Part shown: one piece after another, positions 22,458 to 34,554 of the stretch
Layout of the letters: the number at the start of each line of letters is the position of its first letter
Numbering within the stretch: position 1 is the stretch's first letter
Origin: Artocarpus heterophyllus
Lineage: Eukaryota; Streptophyta; Magnoliopsida; Rosales; Moraceae
NCBI GenBank assembly: GCA_025403435.1
Contig: CM046333.1
Span: 14,967,770-15,031,769 of the forward strand
Length of the DNA: 64,000 nt
Reading direction: 5' to 3'
Position numbers and translations under genes: made by a program
Notes under the pieces: generated by a model
The model's database searches: none
What the model was told of the DNA's origin: nothing
Seen by the model: the letters and a program-made list of their open reading frames with translations, nothing else

Positions 22458-24316
22458 TATTAGACATAGTGCCCTAAGGAGTAAAATGTTGTAATATATT
22501 TTTGAAGATATTTTATCAATAAAGAGTTTATTTATTATTCATATACTAAATGTTGTCCTCTTTATGATAAGCAAATAAAAGTCTGAGACTGTCAGTCTAA
22601 ACCTTTTAGATCGTGCATATGATGGACAGATTCTGCAAAAGACATGAATTTTAAAGGTGATGGTCTAAATCATAAGATCCGCAATCAAGGGAATAAACTT
22701 GGGCACTTTATTCATGCTAAGATTATTATGTTGTCTACATCCCTAACGGAAGATGGCTTGTCTTGGTCATCAGAGTGGGACTTCGCGGGTAGAAACATTG
22801 GTATATTGTCATAGGTGACGATGTATTGAATCGGGACATAAAGTTGAATTGATTTAGTTAACAATTTTTTTTGTTTAAATCAATTTACTTTAGACAATCA
22901 TATATGTTGTATCTTAATCCTGAAATGACTAATGGGCCCGTATTCTAGGCTTATGTCTTTTGATGTACCAAAGGGTGACATCCTAATTTAGTGATGTTAC
23001 GCATATTAGTACGTTGGAGACATGACTCTTGAATAACGTAGACTCATTATTCATAGATATGGAATCTACAGCTCTTTTGTAGAGTTAACGATATTCTCTT
23101 ATATATATTATCCTGTAATTGAATAACTGAAGCACTCAACTATTTAGATACATAGGTGTAATTAAATGGTATATTATTTATGGATAGTAAGTATTCTAAT
23201 AGTGTAATAATGGAATGTAAGATAAAAAAAATTGAGAAGGAAAAACAAAATTTATCTTTAAGCCGATTATGAATATCCTATGAGGATGTGACACATTATG
23301 ATATGTTATAAGCGGTCAGCTTTTTGGAGCTTGTAATTTTATATAGTTCAAGAGTGTAGCTCTAAACTTTTAGTGGAGTAGTCTTAGAGTTGATAATAAT
23401 AAAATATATATTTGGGATATTGTATTTTATAATTATAGGAGCTTGAACTATATATGTCCATCAAGTCCCTTTTGCTGGCTCATAATAAATCCTGTAATGA
23501 TACGGTGTGTTTTGTCTACATACTGGTGACTTATGTTAAATTATTAGATTGGCTAAAATTTGAGTTAATTGGATTTAATAATTCATGTTAGTTTATCAGT
23601 TGAATTAATTTTGTGAATTAGTTCAAGATAAACATGTTGAATTATTTGGATAATATTTTATTTGTATAGGTTTATTTGCATATGTCTATTTTAATCAGAT
23701 AACTTTTCTATTGCATTATTTGAATTAAAATTAAGGCTCTATAAAAGATACCCGGATCAAATAAGATAGGATTTATCCAATTGATTGAGATTAGATCAAT
23801 CAGATCAACTTGGAGAGTTTGAATTTAGTTCAAACTTTGGGATCGTGACCACGCGGTCGACCGCAGTAGTTAGGATCAAATACACGTTTCATGTGTTTTT
23901 AGTCTGAAGTTGATCCCAACTCAAATTTTGAGGCCTAATATGTTAAGATCTAACCCCAAATCCAACCACTATAAATAGGGGTGAGCTTTCTTTGCTATTT
24001 AGATCACTTGAGAAGTATAGAGTGAGTACTCTAGTGAGAGAAACTCTGAAACTCCCTAAAAGCTATTATTCAACATCATGAACTTTAGTTTTAGGTTTTC
24101 TCAAGTGGTTGGAGGGAGAGTCATCGGAGGAAAAGCTGTATGATGTGTGATCACCCACACTCCGATCATGGATAGAGAATAGCAAAGAAGACTAGTATAC
24201 AAAAGAGGTTAATAAAATCTGTTATTAATTTATGTATTCAGCATATCGAACTTGTGTTTTGAAAAAATACTCTAATTTAAAATTTTTAAAATTCTATTGC
24301 ATACTGTCTTCCAACA
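22458..24316 (+). mobile_element. Copia solo LTR with 5-bp target duplication
   Basis: It is bracketed by GTTTT at 22453-22457 and 24317-24321; the uninterrupted site AAGTTTTTAGTCTG is seen in the left LARD LTR. Ends are TATTAGACATAG (TG changed to TA) and CTTCCAACA. It is the plus-strand orientation of the family at 13311 and 43193, sharing for example CCCTAAGGAGTAAAATG and the stretch around CTTTTGATGTACCAAAGGG. At the position where its relatives carry near-palindrome arrays it instead has the perfect palindrome GCGGTCGACCGC (23853-23864). Confidence 0.85.
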
Positions 24317-26224
24317 GTTTTTAGTCTGTAAGTATGTTTTATTATATTTCTAATAATTTCTAAAAATATTTTGATTCTTAAATAATATATTTGTTAAGGT
24401 TTGTTAATTTTAGAGGTTTTTATTTATTTTTAGTGTGTTTTATTGTCAAAATAAATATTTTTAATTATTGTAAAAATTATGTTTGTAAAATGATTACTTT
24501 TAGTTTGTTTATTTTATTTTAGATTTGAAATCTGCAAGAAAAACGAAGAAAAACGACATAAAAAAGGCAAAAAGGGACCTCAAATGCATGAAATTTTTTT
24601 TTTTTTAAAGTAAGTAATTCCAAAAAGATTGCCATGTAGCGATATCTAAGCTGCCGGATTAAACCGGCCAGGAGATCAGAGCCATACACGCATCCCCTCT
24701 AGCGGAATTGAGTGCAGCCGTCTCACATGCACGTCCTTTCTCCTCCGTCAGATCAACTTAACAATTAGTGAATCCAACGGTTAGCTGCGCCTACTTCCAG
24801 AGCCCCAATCTCATGCGTCTGCCCAGTCAAAGTCTACGCAATTAACGGCTATTTTTTGTTTGGTTTTTGTGCGTGTTACGCCTAATTACAAAGAAAAATC
24901 AACCTTCTTAAGCTCATTCATCCGAGAAAGAAAAGAAAAAAAAATAAAAAAGTTACAATATCATATTCAAATTTGATTGTTACAAACATAGGCGGCTAAT
25001 TATATTAAGAAAATCTTAAATCATTTAAATTGCATTCTAGTCATTTTACATTAAAATTATCCTAATAAAAATAATAAATAAATAAATAATGTAAAATTTT
25101 ATGTAAATAGTAGATTTCCTTCTATTATAAATACCCTCATTCATGCCTTGTAAAACTTATTCCTTCACCTTGTGAGAAATTTCTTTTCTCTTGTAAAAAT
25201 GTAGTTTTAAGTTTAGTTTTCGTTTTTTTAGTTTCTAGTTTAAGTTTTTGTAAAATAGTTTTACGTAGTAAAATTATGTGTGTTTTTACCTTCAATATGT
25301 CTTTTTAAAGGTAAATATTTTTGTTGAGAAAAGAGGAAGAAATTCTAGCAAAACTAAGGTAAATATTTTTAGTTTTTCAATATTTTCTAAATTGTTATAA
25401 TATCAAAATCATTTTTAGAAAACTTACAATTTTCATGTTAATTTAGCTAAAACTCTTGCAAAACTAAGTTTTGATTTATTGGAGATAGGCTAGCATAAAT
25501 AATGCTTAGAAACACTTTGATTATTTGTAGAGAAGGAATGATACAATAAATTCTTAACTGTAAATTTTGTTGATAATTTTAGTGAGTTAATTTTGAAATT
25601 ATACATATTCGTTAAAAATAAGTTTTTGATGCATTAAAGACATGAGTTGACACATTAAATGTTTAGTAACTCTTGATTTATTATAGACAAAAGATGGCAT
25701 ATTGCATACTTAAATTATTTTAATAAATAACCTTAGAAAAACTAAAACATTTTTAAGTTAATTGTCAGAATAGAACCTTTAGGGCCTGTTTGGCATGTCG
25801 GATTGGATTGGATTACTCAGTCTGGATTGGACTGGATTGGATTAAATTATGTTGAATCCTATCTTGTGTTTGGTAAACTGTCGGATTAGGAAGCTAGATG
25901 AATAATCCTGTGTTTGATGCGTAATCGGACCGGAATAGATTGGATATGATAATAACAATTTATATATACGTATATTAAAAGAATTATAAAATTAAAAAAT
26001 TAAAAAATTAAAAATAAACTATAACAATTGAAATAAAATGATAAAAATTTTAAAACTAATCATAATTATTTTTTAAAGTATTTTGGATTATAATCCACAA
26101 TTAACAACTAAATCTAAAACAAGATATTTGGTCATATTTGAACTTAAACATCTAAATAATGGAGAAGATTCTTGATCATATAAGATATTTGATCATATTT
26201 GTTGGAGAACAATCATAACAAAAT

Positions 26225-27187
26225 CCATCCTAAGTGCCCCATACATAGATTTTAAGGCACTCACATTCCATGGTTGTTCAGCAAACATCTTCAAAGCCTT
26301 GATTTGATCGACCACAGAAAGGTTCAACTTTGTAATCTCTCCCCATACAAAATCATGTTGCACACTTTCATCTTTTTTTTTTTTTTGATAGCTTGAACTA
26401 GCATTTGTGACCCTTCTCTTAAATACTCAATCATTTTGTCAAATGATTTTGCTAGTTTTTCTAATCCTACAGCAATATCTCTAGATGATCTTGCTCTCTT
26501 GTTTTGGATAGATCTAGACGCATTACCGATAGAAGTTTGGTTCATATACATGGGAGAGTAAGAAGAATCTAGTTGCATTTCAATGTCAACCTCGTTAGCC
26601 TCTTCATTATCAACATTATTAACGATCTCATTAGGCGTTTCAACTCCTCTTTCAGTTGCACGATCAATGCCAAAAATAATAGCTAGTCTATCATATTATG
26701 GAAAAGGTTTTCCTCTCCATCTGTCTGTTTCCTTGTGGCTCTAAAAAAAAGGCCAACATAATTAGTAGTGATTTAACCATATAGGCAAATATAATGAAAT
26801 AGAATAATAAGAATTTTAATCAAACCTGCACATATGCTTGCCACACTTCATTACTTTGAACAAGAATACATTTTAACTCATCATCCTATCCAAAGCCACT
26901 CGTGTTCAACATATCAAAAATTACACCATATTGTTTTTTCCATATCTTCGTCTTTGACTCGATATGAGGACTTGCTTTCAAACCAGAATTAGGACATAGA
27001 CTATTTAATTGCTTTTCAATTATACTCATTGTTCCATATTTGAAACTATCATTATCGCAACGGAGTCCACGTGCTATTACATCTTCTAGTACGGTCAATA
27101 ATGCTTCCTCCTCTACTTTGCTCCATGTACGTCTACTTGCTTTCTTTTGAGCTTCATTGTTTTGAGTGCTACCTCCAATTTCCATTC
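26225..27187 (-). pseudogene. PIF/Harbinger ORF1, Myb/SANT-like DNA-binding protein (two exons, broken)
   Basis: The ATG at 27185-27187 starts MEIGGSTQNNEAQKKASRRT, followed by WSKVEEEALLTVLEDVIARG and SKTKIWKKQYGVIFDMLNTSG, the helical W...L...L and KIWKKQY blocks of plant Myb/SANT-like domains. The frame meets TAG near 26888 (a W-codon position), then resumes as DDELKCILVQSNEVWQAYVQ to a donor at about 26826. A second exon from ~26740 carries MNQTSIGNASRSIQNKRARS and a helical, lysine-rich tail to about 26225. Family role: partner of the transposase, binding element DNA and aiding nuclear import. Two or more stops make it a recent pseudogene. Confidence 0.7.
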
Positions 27188-27465
27188 TTAACAATGTAAA
27201 TTTGTTTAAAAGAAAAAAAAATTGTTCATTAAGATTGTCATACATTATATGCTAAAAAAAAAAATCAATAAGAATAAAAAACAACATAATTCATATATTG
27301 ATCTCAAACAAAACATCACTAAAATAACAATAATATTGTGTTGACAAGTAATTGATACATCATTAAAATGAAAAGACAAAATCAAATATCAATCAAATGA
27401 AAGAACAAAATAAAACATTATTCAAATTCAAATTCAAATTCACACGAAGTTGTCATGATAATAAA

Positions 27466-28851
27466 CTAATTCCTATGCCCCCTATGTGTTCTCCACTCAT
27501 TAAACATTTGTGTTACTAAATTGTCTCTCCATGTTATCCATTGATCGAAGGGTTCTATTGTGCCAACAATATTTTGACTTGAAGAAGCTTGGGTGTTTTG
27601 TTCCCTCTCTTGTCTTTCCAAATCACATTCCATAGGGTCAATTGTCATTTCCCTTCTTGTAAGATTATGTAGAAGACAACATGCCATTATAATTAGATAC
27701 TGAGTTTTCATAGGATAAAATGAGGGGCTCCTTAAAATGGCCCATCAAATCTTAAGCAATCCAAAACAGCGTTCGATGACATCTCTTGTGGAAGAATGCT
27801 TCATGTTAAAAAATTCTCTTTCATTTACAGGTGCACGTCCATCTTGCCATTCAGATAAGTGATATCTTATTCCTCTATATGGTGCAAGAAACCCTTCACA
27901 ATTTGTATATCCAGCATCTACTAGGTAATAATTACCTAACAAGTGAAAAAAAATAGAACCCTATTATTAACTAACCACAAAAAAAAAAAAAATTCAATAT
28001 CTTAAAAATTAGTCTATTATATTCTACTTGTGGGAACTCTTAAGCCATTTGGTCTACTAATTGCATCACATAAAATTCTAGAATCAGATGTAGAACCTTC
28101 CCAACCAGTTAACATAAATATGAAATTCATATTTCGATCGCAAACTCCAAGAACATTGGTAGCAGCCTCACCCTTTCTATTTCGATACCTTGGCTTACCA
28201 AGTTCAGATACGTGCACTTTAATAAATGTCCCATCTAAGGCTCCTACGTAACCCTAATGAAGATTAAAAACAAATCAAATAATTGGTGAGCATATGAAAG
28301 GCCAAACATTAGAATTGTTAATATCATAACTTTGGACATACCTTAAACCATTTCCATCTATCATCATTACAGTCATCGGGTACCGGTGATGGCATCGTCA
28401 ATAAGATACTTTGTAAACGAATGACCCCATTTAAAACTAAATTGAAGTACCTACTAATTGTCTCACTTGACCTTTTGAACCTATTCACTATGGTTCGAAT
28501 CTTCACATGGTGAGCAAGTATATGTAGAAAAATACAAACTTGTTCTTCAATGGTAACCAATCCATCAATCTTTAATCTCCCATGAACTCGGAGTAGTTCA
28601 CATAATAGACCAAATATTCTCCTATCCATTCGAAGTTGGTTTACACACTCTATATCACTAGTAGATATATAACTATCTAATATACTCAAGTGAGTCTCAT
28701 AATTCACAAATGTACGATTTTTAAGCATGCATCTTTCATAATGTCTTTGAACCATAATATAAGCATTAATCAATACCAAACAACCCATCATAATTCTCCT
28801 CAAGTGCATATGTCTTGCAATTATTAATACAATAATATCAATCTCGTCCAT
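27466..28851 (-). pseudogene. PIF/Harbinger DDE transposase, three exons, one premature stop
   Basis: Exon 1 runs from ATG 28851 to a GT donor after DDRWKWFK (about 28342). Exon 2 (about 28251 to 28025) begins [15 protein letters not shown], holding the first catalytic D, and ends near RPNGLRVPT. Exon 3 (about 27940 to 27466) has NYYLVDAGYTNCEGFLAP (second D) and DVIERCFGLLK (E), then, after a TGA at 27742-27744, the same frame continues WAILRSPSFYP and MACCLLHNL to 27466. In relatives that codon is arginine, so CGA to TGA explains the stop. An N-terminal helix-turn-helix precedes the core. All three catalytic residues are present; only one stop separates it from an intact frame. Confidence 0.8.
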
Positions 28852-29559
28852 ATCTATCAAAGCAACAAAAATTTAGAATCAATAGCAATACCATAACCTA
28901 AGCACAGGAATCTCAGCTGCAGAATGTCCAAATGTCCAAATAAAACATGTGGATTTAAAAGGAAAAACATGAGGTTGAAGTATTTCTGGTAATCAAACAC
29001 CTGGATTGATTAATCATACAAATCATACAACTTTATCTGTTCAATGCAAAAAATATCATATGCTGGTACTTTGTATTCCTTTTCTTTAATTTTGTTTTCT
29101 AGTTTGTCTAAAAAAAGTAGCCACTATTATTGGTTGCCAACAAGATACATGCGAAAAAAAAAAGCATAAACTGAAACAACGAAAATGGCAGTAGAAGGAT
29201 TTTTTAATGAGAAAAGAGAAACCACATAAGCTTCAAGAACAAGTTGGTTATATGTCAGACTAAAATAGACTAAAAATGACAAAAATGCTACTTGGGTATT
29301 TCAAGCAACCTATAGAACAAGACTAAGATAAGTTATATTTCCTCATGCGATAAAAAAATTCAAGATCCTGTAGAAGCAATAAACTAAAAAGGAAAATAAA
29401 ACGTATGCCTTAGCAGCTCTGCTTCAAATGACTAAAACTTCTACTACGGTGTTTTTAAGAGAATAAATTGTGTCTTCAAGTGTCCTCCACCTGATGCCCT
29501 CTTGTACTCTATTGTTTTGACTTGAAAATGGTGTACTATATTGAAGATGGTGTACTCCA

Positions 29560-30182
29560 CTTGCTGGAGACCCTCTACAATTGGGTCCAGTTATATATAC
29601 TCGAAAGAAGCAGGAACATATGGTTTGGGGAAATCTTACTCGAAAGATGAAAATTACATTATTGGTAAGAAATTATCGGTGTCATCCTGAAATTTTGGAT
29701 CTCCCATCGAGACTGTTCTATGGAGGAGATCTTATTCCATGTAAAGAGAGCACAAGCTCCTTCATGGAAAACGTGGACTTCCTTCCTGACAAAGAAATCC
29801 CCATTCTTTTCCTTGGCATCCAAGGTTGTGATGAGAGGGAGGGAAATAATCCCTCATGGTTTAACCGGTTTGAGGCAAACAAAGTAGTGGATATGATAAG
29901 AAGACAGACAAAAAACGAGGGTTGTCGTGATGAAGACATTGGAGTTATAGACAACAAGTGCTCAAAATTAAGAACGCTCTTGAGAATTTGGACATGCCTG
30001 ATATAGAAGTCGGAAGCGTTGAGCAATTCCAAGGACAAGAGAGGGAAGTTATCATAATATCTATAGTCCGATCAACAATCAAACACAAAGACTTTGACAA
30101 AAATCATTGTCTGGGATTTCTAAGCAATCCAGGAAAGTTTGATGTGGCTATTACTCGTGCTAAATCTTTTGCTAATCATTAA
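29560..30182 (+). pseudogene. SDE3/MOV10-type RNA helicase fragment captured in the Harbinger element
   Basis: SDE3 is an SF1 RNA helicase acting in post-transcriptional silencing. From 29560 the frame reads LAGDPLQLGPVIYTRKK (motif III region), LLVRNYRCHPEILDLPSRLF, and SWFNRFEANKVVDMIRRQ, through EDIGVI at ~29946. After a short deletion/frameshift the next frame (29958-30182) continues [33 protein letters not shown] (motif V) and [10 protein letters not shown] (motif VI). A segment is missing between GPVIY and NYRCHPEI relative to the family. N-terminal motifs I and II and the C-terminus are absent. It is on the opposite strand to the transposase, inside the transposon ends. Confidence 0.8.
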
Positions 30183-31955
30183 CAGTCTTTAGACAATCCC
30201 CTAGGTTTCATTAACTCCTTATGCTCATTGCACTTAACAAGAGTGTTAAAAACATAATGTTGACATAAATTGCAAAAGACAACATTAGGTTAATAAAAAT
30301 TGTGACTGCGATCATGATGAGTGCTAGAAACCTAGGTGATCAAAAACCATGTACATGAACTACAAAATCTGTGTTAAATTTTCTTATACATCGTACCTCT
30401 TTTACAACAAATTTATCTACTTTCACATGATTTTTACTAATTATTACTAATTAACAACACCTCTTTTACATCAATTTTGGTGTACTTTTTTCCCCCTCTG
30501 CTTTTTTTGCCCCTTCATTAACAAACAAGGAATTTAGATTCACAAATAGTCAAACACCATATGTCTGCATAATTGTCAACTCTTATTTTGGATTACCAAG
30601 TTTGAATATCTGGTACACACATTAATACTACAAGTATTGCAACCATAAATATTTCTTTTCATAAGACTAAGAATTCAACTGCTAGCTAATTAAAATTAAA
30701 CTTATTACTGATTATGCTACATCGTTCAACTAAGACCATTTCAAGAGAACAATATAAAATGAGATGTAAAAAATGATTCCTTAAAAAAAGAGAAATTCTG
30801 TTTTTCCGTAAACTCGTGAGGCCAATGAAACTAAAAAAAAAAATTAATTAACAATTTGACTCTCATAATATTTACATTATCAATTAGTAGATAGAGAGCC
30901 ATTTTATTCGCTTAGCAGTACTAAACATAGATGAAAAGCATGACCAAAATGAAAAAAAAAATAAAAAGAAACCAATAAAGAGCAACCACTCTCATAACCA
31001 AAAAAAAAAAAGAAAAGAAAACCAAAATAGAGCAACGAATTTCAAAACAAGAAAAAAACCAATATAGAGCATAATCAAATCAAGGAAGGAGAAAACCCAC
31101 CAAATTGATAACGAAGCTTAGGGTTGCAGCGGAGAGAGCGACAAAGCTTTGAGATGAACGGCAGAACGGCGAAACGTGTGGCGAAGTGATGAAGCTTGTC
31201 ACTAATCAACAATGGAGGAGAAAATACCTAAAGCTTTCTGATTTCCAAGAGGGAAAAGAAAACAGAAAAAAAAAAAAAAGATCCAATTTCATCCAGAGAG
31301 CAAGAGCACAATGAAAGCTTTTCGATTTCCAAGTGGGAAAAGAAAACGGAAAAAAAAAAGATCCAATTTCATCCAGAGAGTAAGAGCACAGTTAGGGTTG
31401 TAGTCTAATTTAATATGGGATAAATTATCCCATGTTTTTAATTGGATTAATAATCCCACTTAACGTGGGATTATTTATGGTCAATGGGATAAATTATCCC
31501 AAATAATCCGGTCAAACACTGCTGCCAAACATGGGCTTAGGATTATTAATCCTAATCCTAGTCCCAAGCCCATGAAACAAACAAGGCCTTAATCCTCAAT
31601 GTTGTTAAAATTGTTGTTTTTTCTAAGTTAAATTGCATTTATTATTAAAGTTCCATCTTCTATTTAATTGCACTTATTAAAATTCCATTTACTATTCCAA
31701 TTTAAGACACATTTCTTGTTCTTAAAGTTTCAAAAATCACAAAAAAAAATCTTAAAATCAAAATGATAAAAAAAATGTGTAAATATTATAAATAATTAAC
31801 TTTAATTCTCAAAATTTTCAGCTAAAACTAATACAACCAATATAATAGACCTTTATAATACATTTTTCCTATGAGATCGACCTCGAATTTACTAAGTTTT
31901 ATTACTCAAAAAACCTTATACTTGAGGTTATATCGGACTAACACTTTTAGATCTA

Positions 31956-33429
31956 AACAGTTATCCATATTCTACTATAGACAAGTTCCATTTAACATTT
32001 TCGATTGTTCTATTTTAAGGTTCAGTTATTTCACTATTGGTAAAACCATATTCATAAATCCATATAAATATAATATCAGGACTAAGATCGTAATGTAAAT
32101 AATTATTAAAATGAATTTATTTGGTTAAATGGAATTATAAATAAATCATACTTTAAGTCAATTTTTTACCATAGCATATGGGTTCAAATTGAATCAATAT
32201 TTACAATTTAAATTGAATTTTTTTTAACTTTTAAATGCTAATTAGACAAATTGTTTATTAAAGTTTGTAGAAAAATTGGTTCAAAATTAAAATTTGTGAA
32301 CTAAATTGGTCAGTGATGTCCCTTTTTATTATATTTTTAATAAAATTTAAATTAAATTTAATTTAAAAAATTGAATACCCCCACTTTAAACCCTAAATGA
32401 CCCCCATCCTTTGAAAGTGGAGCAGTTGACAGGGGCAATTGGAATCTCAAAGGCAACTCTCCTTCTCTCCTCCTCTAGCGAGGTTGGAGTGGGTCACAAT
32501 AGTGGTGAGAGGTGTGGCGATGCACTCATTAAGATCGACGATAGCAAGGGGCGCGGAGAATCTTGTAGTGATGGCGAGATCCGTCTAGGTTTTCTTTTTT
32601 TTTTTAATGCTTTTTTCCTTTGATTTTATTAGTTTTGTAAGTGTTTACATTTGATTTGATGTTGACACTTTAAATTTTCTTGGGATTTTGCTTGTATGTA
32701 TGCAACCATGACATTGATTTGGAATTTTGGAAGTCTCACTTTGCATTTTCAATTCAAAAATTCCTTCTTGGAGTCATCATTTTGGAGTTTTTATTAATGG
32801 TTGAATTCTGTCTTGGTTGGGGTTCTAAAGTTTGTATCTTTGTTCTTATTAAAATTTTATGGGTTTGTTGTTTTTATGCTCTCTAGTTGAGTTCATAACT
32901 AATTATGGAGTAATTATTTTTTGTTTTGCCCAGTCATGGTTAAGAGCTCCGACAATGGTGGATGGGCTCACGAGGTGGGGACACCATGAAGGGTTGTTTG
33001 CCTGGGAGGGTGGGAGCACTAAGAGGATGAAGGAGAAGAAGGAGCTTGTATGTTTTCTAATTTTTGTTAAATGGATATTTGGTTTAATTAAAGATATTGT
33101 AGTCTTTTTACAGTAAATAGCAATCACATGATTGGCACGCGATGATGATCCATCAAAAACCTAACAATATCTGTTATTTTTAGTCCTTTGGTATCATTTT
33201 TATGAGTTCAAAGTCGTTTCATCTAAAAGAAAAGAAATATTAAGACTTGATAGTCACCTTTTAAATAGATCGAAAGAATTGAAGCAATTTACTCTTCTTC
33301 TTTTTTTCTTTCATTCATGTCATTGTAAAATATTCGACAATTGTCTAGTTGAATTAATGGGTGCCTGTTCAATGGGTCATTTGTGTGCTTTCTCATTCTT
33401 ATCTTGTGGATTAATTTTAAAAATGCCCT
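31956..33429. other. Intergenic sequence, no gene recognised
   Basis: AT-rich. A more GC-rich patch at 32400-32600 and another at 32935-33050 give open frames of 70-85 codons (32411-32623, 32859-33116), but their products show no recognisable domain and no splice-supported extension could be built. Confidence 0.5.
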
Positions 33430-33565
33430 CAAACCATGTCAGTAATGTCACATTGTCGCTCGAACTTTAAAATGTGCCAAGTGATCCTTAAACTATAAAA
33501 TATCTGCAAGAACATCCCTTCCATCACAATTTCGTTAATTTTTGCTGATGTGGCACTTTGATTAT
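33430..33565 (+). repeat. Dispersed repeat copy, inverted relative to 49075-49215
   Basis: Contains CCTTAAACTATAAAATAT, CCCTTCCATCACAATT and CTGATGTGGCACTTTGAT in order. The reverse complement of 49075-49215 has the same words with few changes. It is a short dispersed, non-coding repeat of unknown class. Confidence 0.75.
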
Positions 33566-34554
33566 AATATTGAATTCTAAAAAATATATATACTAAAAAG
33601 ATTGAGTATTATTAAACTAAAAAGAAAAATTACCTAGAAAGCCTGATAAACTAAAAATTTTAATATATTATCCGATCTCTCTCCCTCTCCTCTCCATTTT
33701 AACGTTGATTTTTTTTAACGTGCTGCAAATCTGATAAAAATATCAAAATAAAAAATAAAAAAGAAGCCATTAGAGTTTGAAGAACATGTCTAATAATCGA
33801 AGCTAAACAAACTCCGCCAAGATCAAGCGATCGCACACGCCTCCAGGCTAGTTGTTGTCGAATCAGGTGGAAGGGGTTGTTTGGCTTCTGCAATTTCAAC
33901 TAAAAAAATGGAGAATGTTATTCATTTTCTATGGTTTTAACAAACTTCGGCGACATTGGGTACCTAGCACTGGCGTCGTCGAGGTTGGTGCTCTTGTCGC
34001 CGTCCTCTGTCGCTACACGAGCTCTTCTCTCTTCGTCGTCCTTGGTAAATTTTGGGGATTTTTGTAGGAGGATCAAACGTGAGTTAGTGTCTCGTGCAAG
34101 CTCTGGTCTTGTATGGACGTGTTCTTTATATTTGTGCGTCAATGGAGTGGGGATATTGTTTGGGTCTATTTGTTGCGAGTCAATTTTAGATTTAGTATTC
34201 CAATAACAAATTTCAGATATAACATTGCACAGAGCGACCCATCTCTGCGAAGTTCTTCGTCCCACAACATCAAAGTGAACTAGTCAAAACCATGAAATAG
34301 CTCCCCAGTTTAGCAAAAGAACAAAAAGATTGTTTTGACCAAAAGAAATATTAAACCCAAGTCATTTATTTTATCAGGTGGACTATTGCCATTGCAAAGC
34401 CATCGGCGATACAACCATCTTCTATGGAAGAACTTGTCGCCAGCCTCTGTATTCAGTGGCTCAGATTTTAAACCAGCATTAGGATTAGCTTTATTTTTAA
34501 CAAGGTTATTAACACTAATAAACTTTGAGGTCTTCTCTACTTTGTGCTTTAAAT

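Larger units (their letters stand above)
25782..31588 (-). mobile_element. PIF/Harbinger transposon (5.8 kb), near-complete, TTA target duplication
   Basis: Ends GGGCCTGTTTGGCATG and CATGAAACAAACAAGGCC are imperfect inverted repeats, flanked by TTA at 25779-25781 and 31589-31591, the usual target for this superfamily. It carries the two genes of an autonomous PIF element on the minus strand: a Myb/SANT-like protein (26225-27187) and a DDE transposase (27466-28851). The 3' half additionally contains, on the plus strand, a fragment of an SDE3-type helicase gene (29560-30182). 30183-31588 has no recognised gene; the final 500 bp contains two near-identical ~60-bp blocks (31260-31320 and 31345-31390) and the subterminal repeats. 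Confidence 0.9.
21765..31955 (+). repeat. Right LTR of the LARD-type element, expanded by a copia solo LTR and a PIF/Harbinger
   Basis: Removing 22458-24316 (plus one copy of GTTTT) and 25782-31588 (plus one TTA) leaves about 2.5 kb that aligns with the left LTR pieces. Both insertion sites are intact in, or inferable from, the left copy (AAGTTTTTAGTCTG near 7690; ACCTTTTAATCC near 13200), which confirms the insertions. The outer end is placed near 31955, where similarity to 16965 stops. Confidence 0.7.

Noticed and set aside
33918..34265. 115-codon minus-strand frame with plus-strand counterparts
   Set aside because: No recognisable domain, no splice-supported partner exons, and overlapping frames on both strands of similar length suggest chance.
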